Shown: positions 17,450 through 26,286 of the stretch, one piece after another
Layout of the letters: every line of letters begins with the position of its first letter
How positions within the stretch are numbered: position 1 is the first letter of the stretch
DNA from: Pseudomonas hormoni
GTDB lineage: Bacteria; Pseudomonadota; Gammaproteobacteria; Pseudomonadales; Pseudomonadaceae
Assembly (NCBI RefSeq): GCF_018502625.1
Contig: NZ_CP075566.1
Location: 4,202,001 to 4,266,000, forward strand
Length of the DNA: 64,000 nt
Direction: 5' to 3'
Notes under the pieces: generated by a model
Told to the model about the DNA's origin: nothing
The model's input: the letters and a program-made list of their open reading frames with translations, nothing else
Databases searched by the model: none
Position numbers and translations under genes: made by a program

Positions 17450-17491
17450 TCGAGGACCGCGAAGCTTTTACAAACGACGCGTTAATGGGAA

Positions 17492-17508
17492 TTAAGCCTG
17501 AATTAAGT
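17492..17508 (+). promoter_or_regulatory. PmrA/OmpR-type direct repeat upstream of the PepSY gene
   Basis: ATTAAG-CCTGA-ATTAAG, a hexamer direct repeat with 11-base period, 53 bases before the PepSY gene. It differs in the first base from the known PmrA half-site (C/T)TTAA(G/T). A further CTTAAT occurs near 17529. Confidence 0.4.
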
Positions 17509-17560
17509 TGCCACAGTTAATCTGGACTCACTTAATCAGCACACCCAAGGAAAGAACCTC

Positions 17561-17869
17561 ATGAAGACTTTGACTGCCCTGTTCACCGCTGCCGCCCTGA
17601 CCCTCACCGCTGGCCTGGCCCAGGCGGATGATGTTCCCGTCGATCAGATCCCGCAGTTGGTCAAGGATAAAAAGATCAAGCCGCTGGAAGAGCTGAACCA
17701 GATCGTTCTGAAGTTGCACCCGGGTGCCACGATCACCGACAGCGACCTGGATAACCACTTCAACGGCTACGAGTACGAAGTCGAACTGAAAGATGCCAAA
17801 GGCATTGAATGGGACGTGGACTTGAACGCCGCCACCGGCGAAGTCCTGAAGAACAAACAAGACGACTGA
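17561..17869 (+). CDS. Periplasmic PepSY-domain protein
   Basis: A 102-residue protein with a signal peptide (MKTLTALFTAAALTLTAG, cleavage after AQA about residue 21) and a single PepSY domain ending in YEYEVELKDAKGIEWDVDLNA. Such proteins are thought to bind or inhibit periplasmic factors or to respond to envelope and metal stress; direct role unknown. The gene has its own promoter region with a PmrA-like repeat, and a strong bidirectional terminator follows it. Confidence 0.8.
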   Translation: MKTLTALFTAAALTLTAGLAQADDVPVDQIPQLVKDKKIKPLEELNQIVLKLHPGATITDSDLDNHFNGYEYEVELKDAKGIEWDVDLNAATGEVLKNKQDD

Positions 17870-17878
17870 TACTCACAC

Positions 17879-17917
17879 AAAAAAAGCCGCACGATTTTCG
17901 GATCGTGCGGCTTTTTT
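17879..17917. terminator. Bidirectional rho-independent terminator
   Basis: GCCGCACGAT and ATCGTGCGGC form a 10-base stem with A run before and T run after. It serves both the PepSY gene and the convergent chemoreceptor gene. Confidence 0.9.
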
Positions 17918-17941
17918 GCGTTCCCGTGTTCCCGTGAAACC

Positions 17942-19567
17942 TTACGCGCTCAAACGCGCCGTCACTTCATTCAGTTGTCCTGACAACCCGTGCAGGTTGT
18001 GGCTGGCCGCTTCGGTGCGTTGCACGTTGTCCAGGTTGGTGCTGGCGATGCTGGTGATCTCGGTGAGGTTGCGCGAGATGTCTTCGGCGACCGAGGTCTG
18101 CTCTTCGGCAGCGGTAGCGATCTGGCGGTTCATGTCGCGAATGGCTTCCACGGCGTGGGTAATGCGCTCCAGCATCGCACCGGCCTGCGTCACTTGCTCG
18201 ACACTTTCCTCACTGCGCGACTGACCGCTCTCTATCGCCTGAGCCGCGTCCACCGCACCGGTTTGCACAGTCTGGATGATCTGGTTGATCTCGATGATCG
18301 ACGCCGCCGTGCGCTGGGCCAGGCTGCGCACTTCATCGGCCACCACCGCGAAACCGCGCCCGGCTTCACCGGCACGGGCGGCTTCGATGGCCGCGTTGAG
18401 CGCCAGCAAGTTGGTCTGTTCGGCGATGCCGCGAATCACTTCCAGCACCTTGCCGATGCGGCCGCTGTCGGTTTCCAGCTGTCGAATGACCGTCGCGGTG
18501 TTGGCAATTTCACCGCGCATGCGGGTGATGGTGTGGATGGTGCCCTGCATGACTTTTTCGCCTTGCTGGGCGGACTGGTCGGCGTCATCCGCCGCACGCG
18601 CCGCATCGGCGGCGTGGCGCGCGACTTCCTGCGCGGTGGCGGACATTTCGTTCATCGCCGTGGCGACCTGATCGGTGCGGTTGAACTGCTCGTTGGTGCC
18701 GCTGGCCATGAGACCGGCGATCGCTTTCAGCTCACCGCTGGCGCCGTCCAGATCCTTGGCACTGACCTGCAAGCGGCTGAAGGTGTCGGCGAGGAAATCG
18801 CGCAGCGTGTTGGCCGCGATCGCCAATTTGCCCAGCTCATCCTGACGGGTGCTGGCCACGCGTTCGGCAATTTTGCCCTGACTGAGTTGCGCCACGTAGT
18901 CGATCAGCTTGCGAATCGGTTCGACCAGGTTGCGGTTGACCAGCCACAGGCTCAACAGACCGATCAACAGACCCGAAGCGAGCATCACGATGATGCCCAG
19001 CAACACGGTGCGATCGGCGCTGGCGCTGATCAGCCTGGACTGCTCGGTGCCCTGCTTGCGCAATTCGCTGACCAGTTCGCTCATCTGATCGCTGGTCGCC
19101 CGGTCCACGCCCTTCACCGCGGTGTCACCCACCGTTGGATCGGCACCGGCCGCCACGTAGGCATCGCGGCCCTTCTGATACGCCGCGCCTAACACGCGGT
19201 GTTCGTCACGCAGGCGTTCGATGCGGGTCTTGAGTTGCGGCTCGATGCCCTTTTGCCCGGCCAGTTCGCCGAGAATGCCCTGCACGTCGCGCTGGCGGTC
19301 TTCGAATTGCTTCCAGTATTTGTCCAGGTCCGCCGGTTGCTTGCCGCGCAGCAGGACGTTTTTCCATTCCTGGACCTGCACCTTGAATTGCAGGTTGGCT
19401 TCATCGATCAATTGCGAGGTGTGCAGCGGGCCGTCGATCAGATTCGCGTAGCTCTGAACGCCGCTGGACAGAAAGTGAAAGCAAGCCAAAGCGATCAACA
19501 GCATCGCAAACAGGCTGCCGCTCAGCAGGGCGAGAATTTGCGCTCTCAAGGACTTTTGCAAAAACAT
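17942..19567 (-). CDS. Methyl-accepting chemotaxis protein
   Basis: A 541-residue chemoreceptor. TM1 lies at about residues 10-32 ([20 protein letters not shown]). A periplasmic helical ligand domain follows (about 35-190). TM2 is [20 protein letters not shown] (about 192-215). Then come a HAMP domain and the signalling domain with the hairpin tip [19 protein letters not shown] and [18 protein letters not shown]. The periplasmic part has no Cache signature and looks four-helix-like, so the ligand is open. ATG 19567 is chosen because the membrane anchor starts right after; earlier in-frame starts add an unlikely tail. It is divergent from the ZntB-like gene. Confidence 0.88.
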   Translation of the reverse strand: MFLQKSLRAQILALLSGSLFAMLLIALACFHFLSSGVQSYANLIDGPLHTSQLIDEANLQFKVQVQEWKNVLLRGKQPADLDKYWKQFEDRQRDVQGILGELAGQKGIEPQLKTRIERLRDEHRVLGAAYQKGRDAYVAAGADPTVGDTAVKGVDRATSDQMSELVSELRKQGTEQSRLISASADRTVLLGIIVMLASGLLIGLLSLWLVNRNLVEPIRKLIDYVAQLSQGKIAERVASTRQDELGKLAIAANTLRDFLADTFSRLQVSAKDLDGASGELKAIAGLMASGTNEQFNRTDQVATAMNEMSATAQEVARHAADAARAADDADQSAQQGEKVMQGTIHTITRMRGEIANTATVIRQLETDSGRIGKVLEVIRGIAEQTNLLALNAAIEAARAGEAGRGFAVVADEVRSLAQRTAASIIEINQIIQTVQTGAVDAAQAIESGQSRSEESVEQVTQAGAMLERITHAVEAIRDMNRQIATAAEEQTSVAEDISRNLTEITSIASTNLDNVQRTEAASHNLHGLSGQLNEVTARLSA

Positions 19568-19842
19568 CGGAAGGTACTCGTGACAGGAATGAGGCACGCC
19601 CTGGGTGAGGCGTGAAATTAGTCCGAACATCCCTGTCTGCGGCGTTGGCCGGTGGCCGAAGGCGCGCAACTTAACCTAAGCGTGATCGGCGTGCCAGAGC
19701 GCTTCTTGAAGAGAATCCGACCATCGGTAACGCAATCGTTTGCGTTATTTAACCGTCACAAAAATGTCATCGCACCTTGCGATGATGCGGCTCAAGTGAA
19801 CCTGTGAAACCCGCGACAGGCGCCTCCTCACAGCGAGACCTC

Positions 19843-20865
19843 ATGAACCACAGCATCGACCAAAGCCATCGCGACCCGGACCTGTTCGGTCTGCTGTACG
19901 GTTTCAGTTTTCGTCCCGGCGAACGCGGCCGGGAGATCGATTCGGCCATGGCGTTGCGGTGTCTGCAACAACCGGGCGACAGCGACGAATTTCTCTGGCT
20001 GCACCTGAACCTCGCTCACGCCGCGTGCGAGCGCTGGATGAAAAGTCACCTGGAATTACCCGACGAGTTTTTCGAAGCGTTGCATGAAGGTTCGCGTTCG
20101 ACGCGCATCGAGCATGTCGATTCAGCCTTGCTGGCGGTGGTCAACGACGTGGTGTTCAACCTCAGCAGCATGGTCTCCTCGGATGTGTCGACGCTGTGGG
20201 TATGCGCCCGCAGCCGGCTGATCATCAGCGCGCGCCTGCAACCGCTGCACTCGGTGGACAAGTTACGTTCGTCGGTGAAGGCCGGTGAATGCTTTCGCTC
20301 GCCGCTGGAGTTGCTGGTGCATTTGCTGCGCGACCAAGGCGAGGTGCTGACGCAGATCGTGCGCAAGACCAGCCTCAGTGTCGATCAGATCGAGGATGAG
20401 TTGCTGTCCTCGCGGCTGTCGACCAACCGCGCGGAACTGGGCGCCAATCGCCGGGTGCTGGTGCGTCTGCAACGGCTGCTGGCGCTGGAGCCGGGCTCGT
20501 TGCTGCGCCTGCTCAATCGTCCGCCGCAATGGTTGCAGAAGGAAGACGTGAAGGAGCTGCGCAAATCCACCGAGGAGTTTGCGCTGATCATCAACGACCT
20601 CACGGCGCTGGGTGAGCGGATCAAACTGTTGCAGGAAGAGATTGCCGCCAACCTGAATGAACAAAGCAACCGCACGCTGTTTACCCTGACGGTGGTGACG
20701 GTGCTGGCGTTGCCGATCAACATCATTGCCGGTTTCTTTGGCATGAACGTGGGTGGCGTGCCGCTATCCCAGGATCCGGAAGGATTCTGGATTCTGGTGG
20801 CATTGGTGGCGACGTTTACCGTGATTGCGGGGCGGTGGGCGTTTCGTAAGCGCCAGGATTATTGA
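19843..20865 (+). CDS. zntB: ZntB-type CorA-family zinc/cation transporter
   Basis: A 340-residue protein with a long N-terminal cytoplasmic domain, rich in helices, and two C-terminal transmembrane segments. The family signature FGMNVGG follows TM1 (LFTLTVVTVLALPINIIAGF), and TM2 is FWILVALVATFTVIAGRW. The CorA/ZntB fold forms pentamers. ZntB moves zinc, probably as an uptake or proton-coupled transporter. ATG 19843 is used in place of GTG 19804. No metal-regulator gene is adjacent. Confidence 0.85.
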   Translation: MNHSIDQSHRDPDLFGLLYGFSFRPGERGREIDSAMALRCLQQPGDSDEFLWLHLNLAHAACERWMKSHLELPDEFFEALHEGSRSTRIEHVDSALLAVVNDVVFNLSSMVSSDVSTLWVCARSRLIISARLQPLHSVDKLRSSVKAGECFRSPLELLVHLLRDQGEVLTQIVRKTSLSVDQIEDELLSSRLSTNRAELGANRRVLVRLQRLLALEPGSLLRLLNRPPQWLQKEDVKELRKSTEEFALIINDLTALGERIKLLQEEIAANLNEQSNRTLFTLTVVTVLALPINIIAGFFGMNVGGVPLSQDPEGFWILVALVATFTVIAGRWAFRKRQDY

Positions 20866-20890
20866 GCACAATCTTCAAGCCCCCCCGTCA

Positions 20891-21015
20891 CTGTGGCGAG
20901 GGAGCTTGCTCCCGCTGGGTCGCGAAGCGGCCCCCGGCATTCCTCCAACCAAACCATGCCAACAGGTTTTGCGGCTGCTTCGCAGCCGAGCGGGAGCAAG
21001 CTCCCTCGCCACAAG
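20891..21015. repeat. REPIN-type repeat (GGCGAGGGAGCTTGCTCCCGC family)
   Basis: Arms TGTGGCGAGGGAGCTTGCTC and GAGCAAGCTCCCTCGCCACA close a 125-base element, with inner GTCGCGAAGCGGC- and GCTGCTTCGCAGC-like hairpins. It lies between zntB and the PiT gene. Confidence 0.85.
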
Positions 21016-21143
21016 GTATTGCGCGCCCCAGGAACAGATCAACGGAATAAGCAAAAACCCCAAACACTGACCCAACGCAGCCTCTCTGTAACATTTGGCA
21101 ACGATCATGACTGACACTCCATCCCTCCTCAGGATTGTCCGTT

Positions 21144-22757
21144 ATGGCTACTCCTTCCTACACCGCCGCCCAGGCGTCTGCCAGCAGCGCGAAGCCGCAG
21201 TTCGATAAAAAACCCGGCCTGCTGACCATTGTGATTTTCTTCGCGGTGCTGGCCATCGGCCTGTTGTTCACCGCGTACAGCCTGATGCACGACATGAACG
21301 AACTCGGCACGGTGGTCACCACCTGGACGCCGTTTCTGCTGCTGGGCGTGGCGCTGCTGATCGCGTTGGGCTTTGAGTTCGTCAACGGTTTCCACGACAC
21401 CGCCAACGCAGTGGCCACGGTGATTTACACCAACTCCTTGCCGCCGAACTTTGCGGTGGTCTGGTCCGGGTTCTTCAACTTCCTTGGCGTGCTGCTGTCG
21501 AGCGGCGCGGTGGCGTTCGGCATCATCGCGCTGCTGCCGGTGGAGCTGATTCTGCAGGTCGGGTCGTCCGCCGGTTTCGCGATGATTTTCGCCCTGCTGA
21601 TCGCGGCGATTCTGTGGAACCTCGGCACCTGGTGGCTGGGTCTGCCGGCGTCTTCGTCGCACACCCTGATCGGTTCGATCATCGGTGTCGGCGTCGCCAA
21701 CGCCTTGATGCACGGGCGCGACGGCACCAGCGGCGTGGACTGGGCGCAAGCAACCAAGGTCGGTTACGCGCTCCTTCTTTCTCCACTGGTTGGCTTCGGC
21801 TGCGCCGCGTTGTTGCTGCTGGCCCTGCGCGCCTTCGTCAAGAATCGCGCGCTGTACAAGGAACCCCAAGGCAACACCCCGCCACCGTGGTGGATTCGCG
21901 GCATGTTGATCCTGACCTGCACCGGTGTGTCCTTCGCCCACGGCTCCAACGACGGCCAGAAAGGCATGGGCCTGATCATGCTGATCCTGGTGGGCACCCT
22001 GCCGATGGCGTACGCGTTGAACCGCACCATGCCGGCGGATCAGTCGTTGCAATTCGCCGCCGTGGCCGAAGTCACCCAGCAAGCGCTGATGAAAACCACC
22101 TCGCTGCCGGCGCCCACCGATCCGCGTCCGGTGCTGTCCGATTACGTGCGCACCAAGGAAGCCACGCCGCAACTGATCCCCGCCCTCGCGACGCTGGCCG
22201 GCAACATCGGCAACGAAGTGAAGGGTTACGGTTCGCTGTCGAAAGTCCCGGCCGAGGCCATGGGCAACGTGCGCAACGACATGTACCTGACCAGCGAAAC
22301 CATTCGCTTGATAGACAAGAACAAAGTCGGCAACTTTGACGCCGACACCACCGGCAAGCTGCAACTGTTCAAGCAACAGATCGACAACGCCACGCGGTTC
22401 ATTCCGCTGTGGGTGAAGATCGCGGTGGCGATTGCGCTGGGCCTGGGCACCATGGTCGGCTGGAAGCGCATCGTGGTGACCGTCGGCGAGAAGATCGGCA
22501 AGACCCACCTGACTTACGCACAAGGGGCCTCGGCTGAAACCGTGGCCATGCTGACCATCGGCGCGGCGGACATGTTCGGGCTGCCGGTCTCGACTACCCA
22601 CGTGTTGTCTTCGGGGGTAGCCGGGACCATGGTCGCCAACGGCGGTGGCTTGCAAATGAAGACCATCCGCAATCTGCTGATGGCCTGGGTGCTGACCTTG
22701 CCGGCGGCGATTCTGTTGTCGGGGAGTTTGTACTGGCTGTTCACCCAAATCTTCTGA
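21144..22757 (+). CDS. pitA: PiT-family inorganic phosphate transporter
   Basis: A 537-residue inner membrane carrier with about ten to twelve hydrophobic segments. The PiT signature pairs are clear: GFEFVNGFHDTANAVATVIYT in the N-terminal half and SFAHGSNDGQKGMGL in the C-terminal half. It takes up metal-phosphate with protons. ATG 21144 has AGGA 10 bases upstream. A long intracellular loop (about 320-420) with acidic residues separates the two halves. It is monocistronic between REPIN elements. Confidence 0.9.
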   Translation: MATPSYTAAQASASSAKPQFDKKPGLLTIVIFFAVLAIGLLFTAYSLMHDMNELGTVVTTWTPFLLLGVALLIALGFEFVNGFHDTANAVATVIYTNSLPPNFAVVWSGFFNFLGVLLSSGAVAFGIIALLPVELILQVGSSAGFAMIFALLIAAILWNLGTWWLGLPASSSHTLIGSIIGVGVANALMHGRDGTSGVDWAQATKVGYALLLSPLVGFGCAALLLLALRAFVKNRALYKEPQGNTPPPWWIRGMLILTCTGVSFAHGSNDGQKGMGLIMLILVGTLPMAYALNRTMPADQSLQFAAVAEVTQQALMKTTSLPAPTDPRPVLSDYVRTKEATPQLIPALATLAGNIGNEVKGYGSLSKVPAEAMGNVRNDMYLTSETIRLIDKNKVGNFDADTTGKLQLFKQQIDNATRFIPLWVKIAVAIALGLGTMVGWKRIVVTVGEKIGKTHLTYAQGASAETVAMLTIGAADMFGLPVSTTHVLSSGVAGTMVANGGGLQMKTIRNLLMAWVLTLPAAILLSGSLYWLFTQIF

Positions 22758-22771
22758 CCACCACAGAACCC

Positions 22772-22859
22772 TGTAGGAGCGAGGCTTGCCCGCGAAGGCG
22801 GTCTCAAGGTCGATGCAAATCCTGAGACCGCCTTCGCGGGCAAGCCTCGCTCCTACAGG
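22772..22859. repeat. REPIN-type repeat (TGTAGGAGCGAGGCTTGCCC family)
   Basis: Arms TGTAGGAGCGAGGCTTGCCC and GGGCAAGCCTCGCTCCTACA around a short spacer. The inner GCGGTCTCA and TGAGACCGC also pair, so the whole element can fold as one long hairpin. It lies between convergent PiT and LysR genes. Confidence 0.85.
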
Positions 22860-22873
22860 TTTTGCGGTGTTGT

Positions 22874-23770
22874 TTAGATCGTGGACTGGATGATTTGCGC
22901 CAGCCAATCCATAAACGCTCTGACCCGCAACGGCAAATGCCGTTGCCGGGCATAGAGCAGCGCCACGTCCATCGACGGTGCATTGAACTGCGGCAACACC
23001 GCCACCAGTTCACCGCTGAGCAAGTGCGACTGCATGCCTTTGAGCGGCGCCTGAATCAAGCCGAATCCCCCCAGGCACGCCGCTTCATAAGCGTCGGTGC
23101 TGTTCACCGTGACGCTACCCGCCATCGGCAATCGATGCAGCTTGCCATCGACCTCATACAAAAAACCTTCCGACCGCGAACCCAGCACGCCGACGTAATG
23201 GACCAGCCGATGCTGCGCCAGATCGTCGAGTTTTTCGGGAATGCCATAGCGCTGCAAGTAAGCGGGACTGGCGCAATTGACCATCGCAAAATCGCACACG
23301 TGGCGCGCGACCACCGATTGATCCGGCTGTGCGCCGACCCGCACAACGCAATCAAACCCCTCCCTTTGCAAATCAACCCGGCGATCGGTGGTGCTGATTT
23401 CCAGTTCCAGATTGGGGTGCAGCGCGATGAATTCCGGTAACCGCGGCAACACCACCTGGCGCGCCAGAAAGTTCGGCATGTCGAAGCGAATCCGCCCGGT
23501 GAGCGACGCCGCATCCTGGCGAAACAGCCCTTCGATTTCGTCCATGTGCGACAGCAAGTCCTTGCTGCGTTCGTACAACACCAGGCCGTCCTGAGTCGCC
23601 TGAACCCTGCGCGTGGTGCGTTGCAGCAGACGCGTACCCAGCAGCGCTTCCAGCGCCTGAACGTGTTCCGACACGGTGGACCGGGGCAAGCCCAGGCTTT
23701 CGCCGGCAAGGGTAAAACTCGACATCTCGCTGACGCGGACGAAGGTGCGCAGCAGTTCCAGTTTGTTCAT
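22874..23770 (-). CDS. LysR-type regulator, divergent to SDR
   Basis: A 298-residue LysR-type regulator. The N-terminal winged helix reads LLRTFVRVSEMSSFTLAGESLGLPRSTVSEHVQALE (about 5-40), then comes the substrate-binding domain. ATG 23770 has AAGG 7 bases upstream; an in-frame start at 23869 is not needed. The 121-base gap to the divergent SDR gene has a short CGGATTATCCG palindrome, so regulation of the SDR gene is likely. Confidence 0.85.
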   Translation of the reverse strand: MNKLELLRTFVRVSEMSSFTLAGESLGLPRSTVSEHVQALEALLGTRLLQRTTRRVQATQDGLVLYERSKDLLSHMDEIEGLFRQDAASLTGRIRFDMPNFLARQVVLPRLPEFIALHPNLELEISTTDRRVDLQREGFDCVVRVGAQPDQSVVARHVCDFAMVNCASPAYLQRYGIPEKLDDLAQHRLVHYVGVLGSRSEGFLYEVDGKLHRLPMAGSVTVNSTDAYEAACLGGFGLIQAPLKGMQSHLLSGELVAVLPQFNAPSMDVALLYARQRHLPLRVRAFMDWLAQIIQSTI

Positions 23771-23789
23771 GGGCCGACCTTCGATTGTC

Positions 23790-23800
23790 CGGATTATCCG
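23790..23800. promoter_or_regulatory. Short palindrome in the LysR/SDR gap
   Basis: CGGAT-T-ATCCG between the two divergent genes, with a second CCGGATAAA near 23838. A possible LysR site; weak on its own. Confidence 0.3.
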
Positions 23801-23891
23801 ATCAGTGATTCCAGTTTCAGTCTGTTTATCACCATAGGCCGGATAAATAAACTTCCTCCACACCGTCACTCACCCCCCTTGAGGAAGCCCC

Positions 23892-24650
23892 ATGAATCGC
23901 AAAATCGCACTGATCACCGGCGCCAGCCGCGGCCTCGGCAAAAACGCAGCGCTGCATCTGGCCGCCCAGGGCGTCGACATCATCGGCACCTACAACAGCA
24001 AAGCCGATGAGGCGCAGGCACTGGTCGCGGAAATCGAAAGCCTCGGCGGTCGTGCCGTCATGCTGCAACTGGACGTGGGCCAGAGCGAGCGCTTCGCAGA
24101 TTTCACCACGCAGGTCACCGAGGTATTGCGCAGCCGTTTTGATCGCCAGCACTTCGATTTTTTGCTGAACAACGCCGGCATTGGTGTGTATGCGAACTTT
24201 GTCGATACCACCGTCGAGCAGTTCGATCTGCTGATGAATATTCATCTGAAAGGGCCGTTTTTCCTGACCCAGAACCTGCTGCCGTTGATGGCTGATGGCG
24301 GCCGGATTCTCAACGTGTCCAGCGGTCTGACCCGCTTCAGCCTGCCGGGTTACGGCACTTACGCGGCGATGAAAGGCGCGATGGAAGTACTGACGCGTTA
24401 TCAAGCCAAGGAACTCGGTGCGCGGGGTATTTCGGTGAATACGTTGGCGCCCGGCGCGATCGAAACCGATTTCGGCGGCGGGACCGTGCGCGACAATGCG
24501 CAGGTGAACCAAATGGTCGCCGACAATACCGCCCTGGGTCGCGTCGGTCTGCCGGACGATATCGGCGCCGCGATTGCGCTGCTGCTGGCACCGGGCAGCC
24601 AGTGGATCAATGGGCAGCGCGTCGAGGCGTCGGGCGGGATGTTTTTGTAA
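23892..24650 (+). CDS. Short-chain dehydrogenase/reductase
   Basis: A 252-residue classical SDR. NAD(P) binding loop TGASRGLG (residues 9-16), NNAG at 93-96, catalytic Ser in SSG (143-144), and YAAMK with Tyr157 and Lys161. The C-terminal segment ends INGQRVEASGGMFL. The substrate cannot be told. The cofactor loop lacks an obvious Asp at the end of strand 2 (TYNS), which suits NADP. Divergent LysR gene is the likely regulator. Confidence 0.88.
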   Translation: MNRKIALITGASRGLGKNAALHLAAQGVDIIGTYNSKADEAQALVAEIESLGGRAVMLQLDVGQSERFADFTTQVTEVLRSRFDRQHFDFLLNNAGIGVYANFVDTTVEQFDLLMNIHLKGPFFLTQNLLPLMADGGRILNVSSGLTRFSLPGYGTYAAMKGAMEVLTRYQAKELGARGISVNTLAPGAIETDFGGGTVRDNAQVNQMVADNTALGRVGLPDDIGAAIALLLAPGSQWINGQRVEASGGMFL

Positions 24651-24659
24651 ACCTGAACC

Positions 24660-24764
24660 TGTGGCGAGGGAGCTTGCTCCCGCCGGCCGGTCCGCGCTCG
24701 GGCGAAGCAGACGCTCTTTTTGGGGTCGCTTCGCAACCCAGCGGGAGCAAGCTCCCTCGCCACA
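24660..24764. repeat. REPIN-type repeat (GGCGAGGGAGCTTGCTCCCGC family)
   Basis: Arms TGTGGCGAGGGAGCTTGCTC and GAGCAAGCTCCCTCGCCACA, between the SDR and the PACE genes, both of which end here (convergent). Confidence 0.85.
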
Positions 24765-24783
24765 AAAGCCCGTGCACTTTCGA

Positions 24784-25218
24784 TCAGCGAGCGCTATTAA
24801 CCAGTAACATGCGCGCGCGCACCACGTCATACGCCCAGTGGTAAACGTAGGTGTACGGCAGGAAAAACAGCAACACACCGATATCCAGCAGGAACGCCTG
24901 CCACAGGCTGACATTAAGCCACCAGGCAATCAGCGGTACGCCGACCGCGACCAGACCGCCTTCAAACAGCAGCGCATGGACAACGCGCGTCCAAGCGTTG
25001 TGCGCAATTTCGAAACGCTGCAGCACACGATCAAAAATGCCGTTGAACACCACGTTCCACGCCAGTGCCAGTGCCGCGATCACGACGGTGACGACGCCCA
25101 TGTCGAGCATCGGTTTGTCCATGATCCAAGCCAGCAACGGGGTGCAGATCACGATGGCCAGCAGCTCAAAGCCGATGGCCTGGAAAATACGTTCGGTGAT
25201 GGATTTTTGCATGTTCAT
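24784..25218 (-). CDS. PACE-family efflux transporter (AceI-like)
   Basis: A 144-residue membrane protein with four transmembrane helices in two tandem bacterial transmembrane pairs, the PACE hallmark: RIFQAIGFELLAIVICTPLL with a membrane Glu and AWNVVFNGIFDRV in the first pair, and RVVHALLFEGGLVAVGVPLI in the second. AceI-type proteins export chlorhexidine, polyamines or related cations. ATG 25218 has AGGAG 8 bases upstream. A LysR gene is divergent, as in the aceI-aceR pair, so that regulator probably controls it. Confidence 0.88.
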   Translation of the reverse strand: MNMQKSITERIFQAIGFELLAIVICTPLLAWIMDKPMLDMGVVTVVIAALALAWNVVFNGIFDRVLQRFEIAHNAWTRVVHALLFEGGLVAVGVPLIAWWLNVSLWQAFLLDIGVLLFFLPYTYVYHWAYDVVRARMLLVNSAR

Positions 25219-25307
25219 GAGCAGAGCTCCTGAGTGACTGTGGTTGCCATGATCCGCTCTCACACCGATACTTCATAACCAATAACCATCGATCAAGGCG
25301 ATAGTTC

Positions 25308-26162
25308 ATGGCGTCCCAGGAAGTGTTGCAGGCGTTTGTGCAAGCGGCGACCCAAGGCTCGTTTTCCGCCGCGGCGCGCAAACTCGGGCGCAGTCAGTCG
25401 ACCATCAGCGCTGCGGTGGCCAGCCTGGAGATTGATCTGGATCTGATCCTGTTCGACCGCAGTAGCCGCAAGCCGACCCTGACTCCAGCCGGGCACGTGA
25501 TGTTGCAACGGGCCGAGGAGATTCTGGCGGCGACCAGCCGTCTGGAAATGACCGCCAGCCAGTTGGCTCAAGGGGTTGAACCGAAGCTGACCGTGGCGAT
25601 TTCCGACACCTATCAATCCGACCGTTTCGAAGCGACGCTCAGTGCGTTCGAGCAGCGATACCCGGACCTGGAACTCGAATGCCTGATTGCCGAATGCGAT
25701 GACCTGGTGGCGCTGGTGCAAAGCGGTCGGGCGCATGTGGCGTTCGCCGAGCAACAGGAAAGTTACCCGCCGGATCTGGTCAGCTCGACGGTGCAGGAGC
25801 GTACCGAAATTGCCTTGTTCGTGTCCCGCGAGCATCCGTTGGCGGCACTGGCGCGCATCGATCAGGACATCTTGCAACAGCACCGGGAGTTGCGTCTGGC
25901 GACGATCGTCAATCCGTATGAAAGCCGCGCCAAGGGACGCGTCTGGTCGGCACCGAGTTATTTGATGCTGCTGGAAATGGCTCAGGGCGGATTCGGTTGG
26001 GCGCCGTTGCCGCGGTGGCTGGTGGGGCGGTTTGGCGCTGGAACGTTGCAGGAATTGAACGTGCGCGGCTGGCCGAAACCGCTGTTCGTCGATGCACTGT
26101 GGTCGCGGCTGCATCCGCCGGGGCCGGCGGGGAGTTGGTTGTTGGGCAAGATGCTGGAATGA
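25308..26162 (+). CDS. LysR-type regulator (AceR-like position)
   Basis: A 284-residue LysR-type regulator with the winged helix at about 3-60 (VLQAFVQAATQGSFSAAARKLGRSQSTISAAVASLE) and a substrate-binding domain. It is divergent from the PACE transporter by 89 bases, the usual place of an AceR-type activator. ATG 25308 has an AAGG site 9 bases upstream. The inducer cannot be read from sequence. Confidence 0.85.
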   Translation: MASQEVLQAFVQAATQGSFSAAARKLGRSQSTISAAVASLEIDLDLILFDRSSRKPTLTPAGHVMLQRAEEILAATSRLEMTASQLAQGVEPKLTVAISDTYQSDRFEATLSAFEQRYPDLELECLIAECDDLVALVQSGRAHVAFAEQQESYPPDLVSSTVQERTEIALFVSREHPLAALARIDQDILQQHRELRLATIVNPYESRAKGRVWSAPSYLMLLEMAQGGFGWAPLPRWLVGRFGAGTLQELNVRGWPKPLFVDALWSRLHPPGPAGSWLLGKMLE

Positions 26163-26177
26163 AGGTCCTGCGACCTT

Positions 26178-26268
26178 ATCGCGAGCAAGCCCGCTCCCAC
26201 AGTGGATCGTGTCAGTCACAAAATTTGTGGACGCCACCAAACCCTGTGGGAGCGGGCTTGCCCGCGAT
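26178..26268. repeat. REPIN-type repeat (GGGAGCGGGCTTGCCCGCGA family)
   Basis: Arms ATCGCGAGCAAGCCCGCTCC and GGAGCGGGCTTGCCCGCGAT, between the convergent LysR and sigma factor genes. Confidence 0.85.
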
Positions 26269-26286
26269 GGGGCCGGCAAATTCACC

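Noticed and set aside
18013..19192. A 400-codon frame opposite to the chemoreceptor
   Set aside because: Antisense to a full chemoreceptor with clear HAMP and signalling motifs.
21129..22907. A 592-codon open frame opposite to the PiT transporter gene
   Set aside because: It is antisense to a clear PiT gene, has a low-complexity Gln/His/Arg-rich translation, and no family match. High GC leaves long open frames on the other strand.
20825..25000. Short frames such as MARELAPAG... at several places
   Set aside because: These are translations of the REPIN arms (GGCGAGGGAGCTTGCTCCCGC) and repeat at each element.
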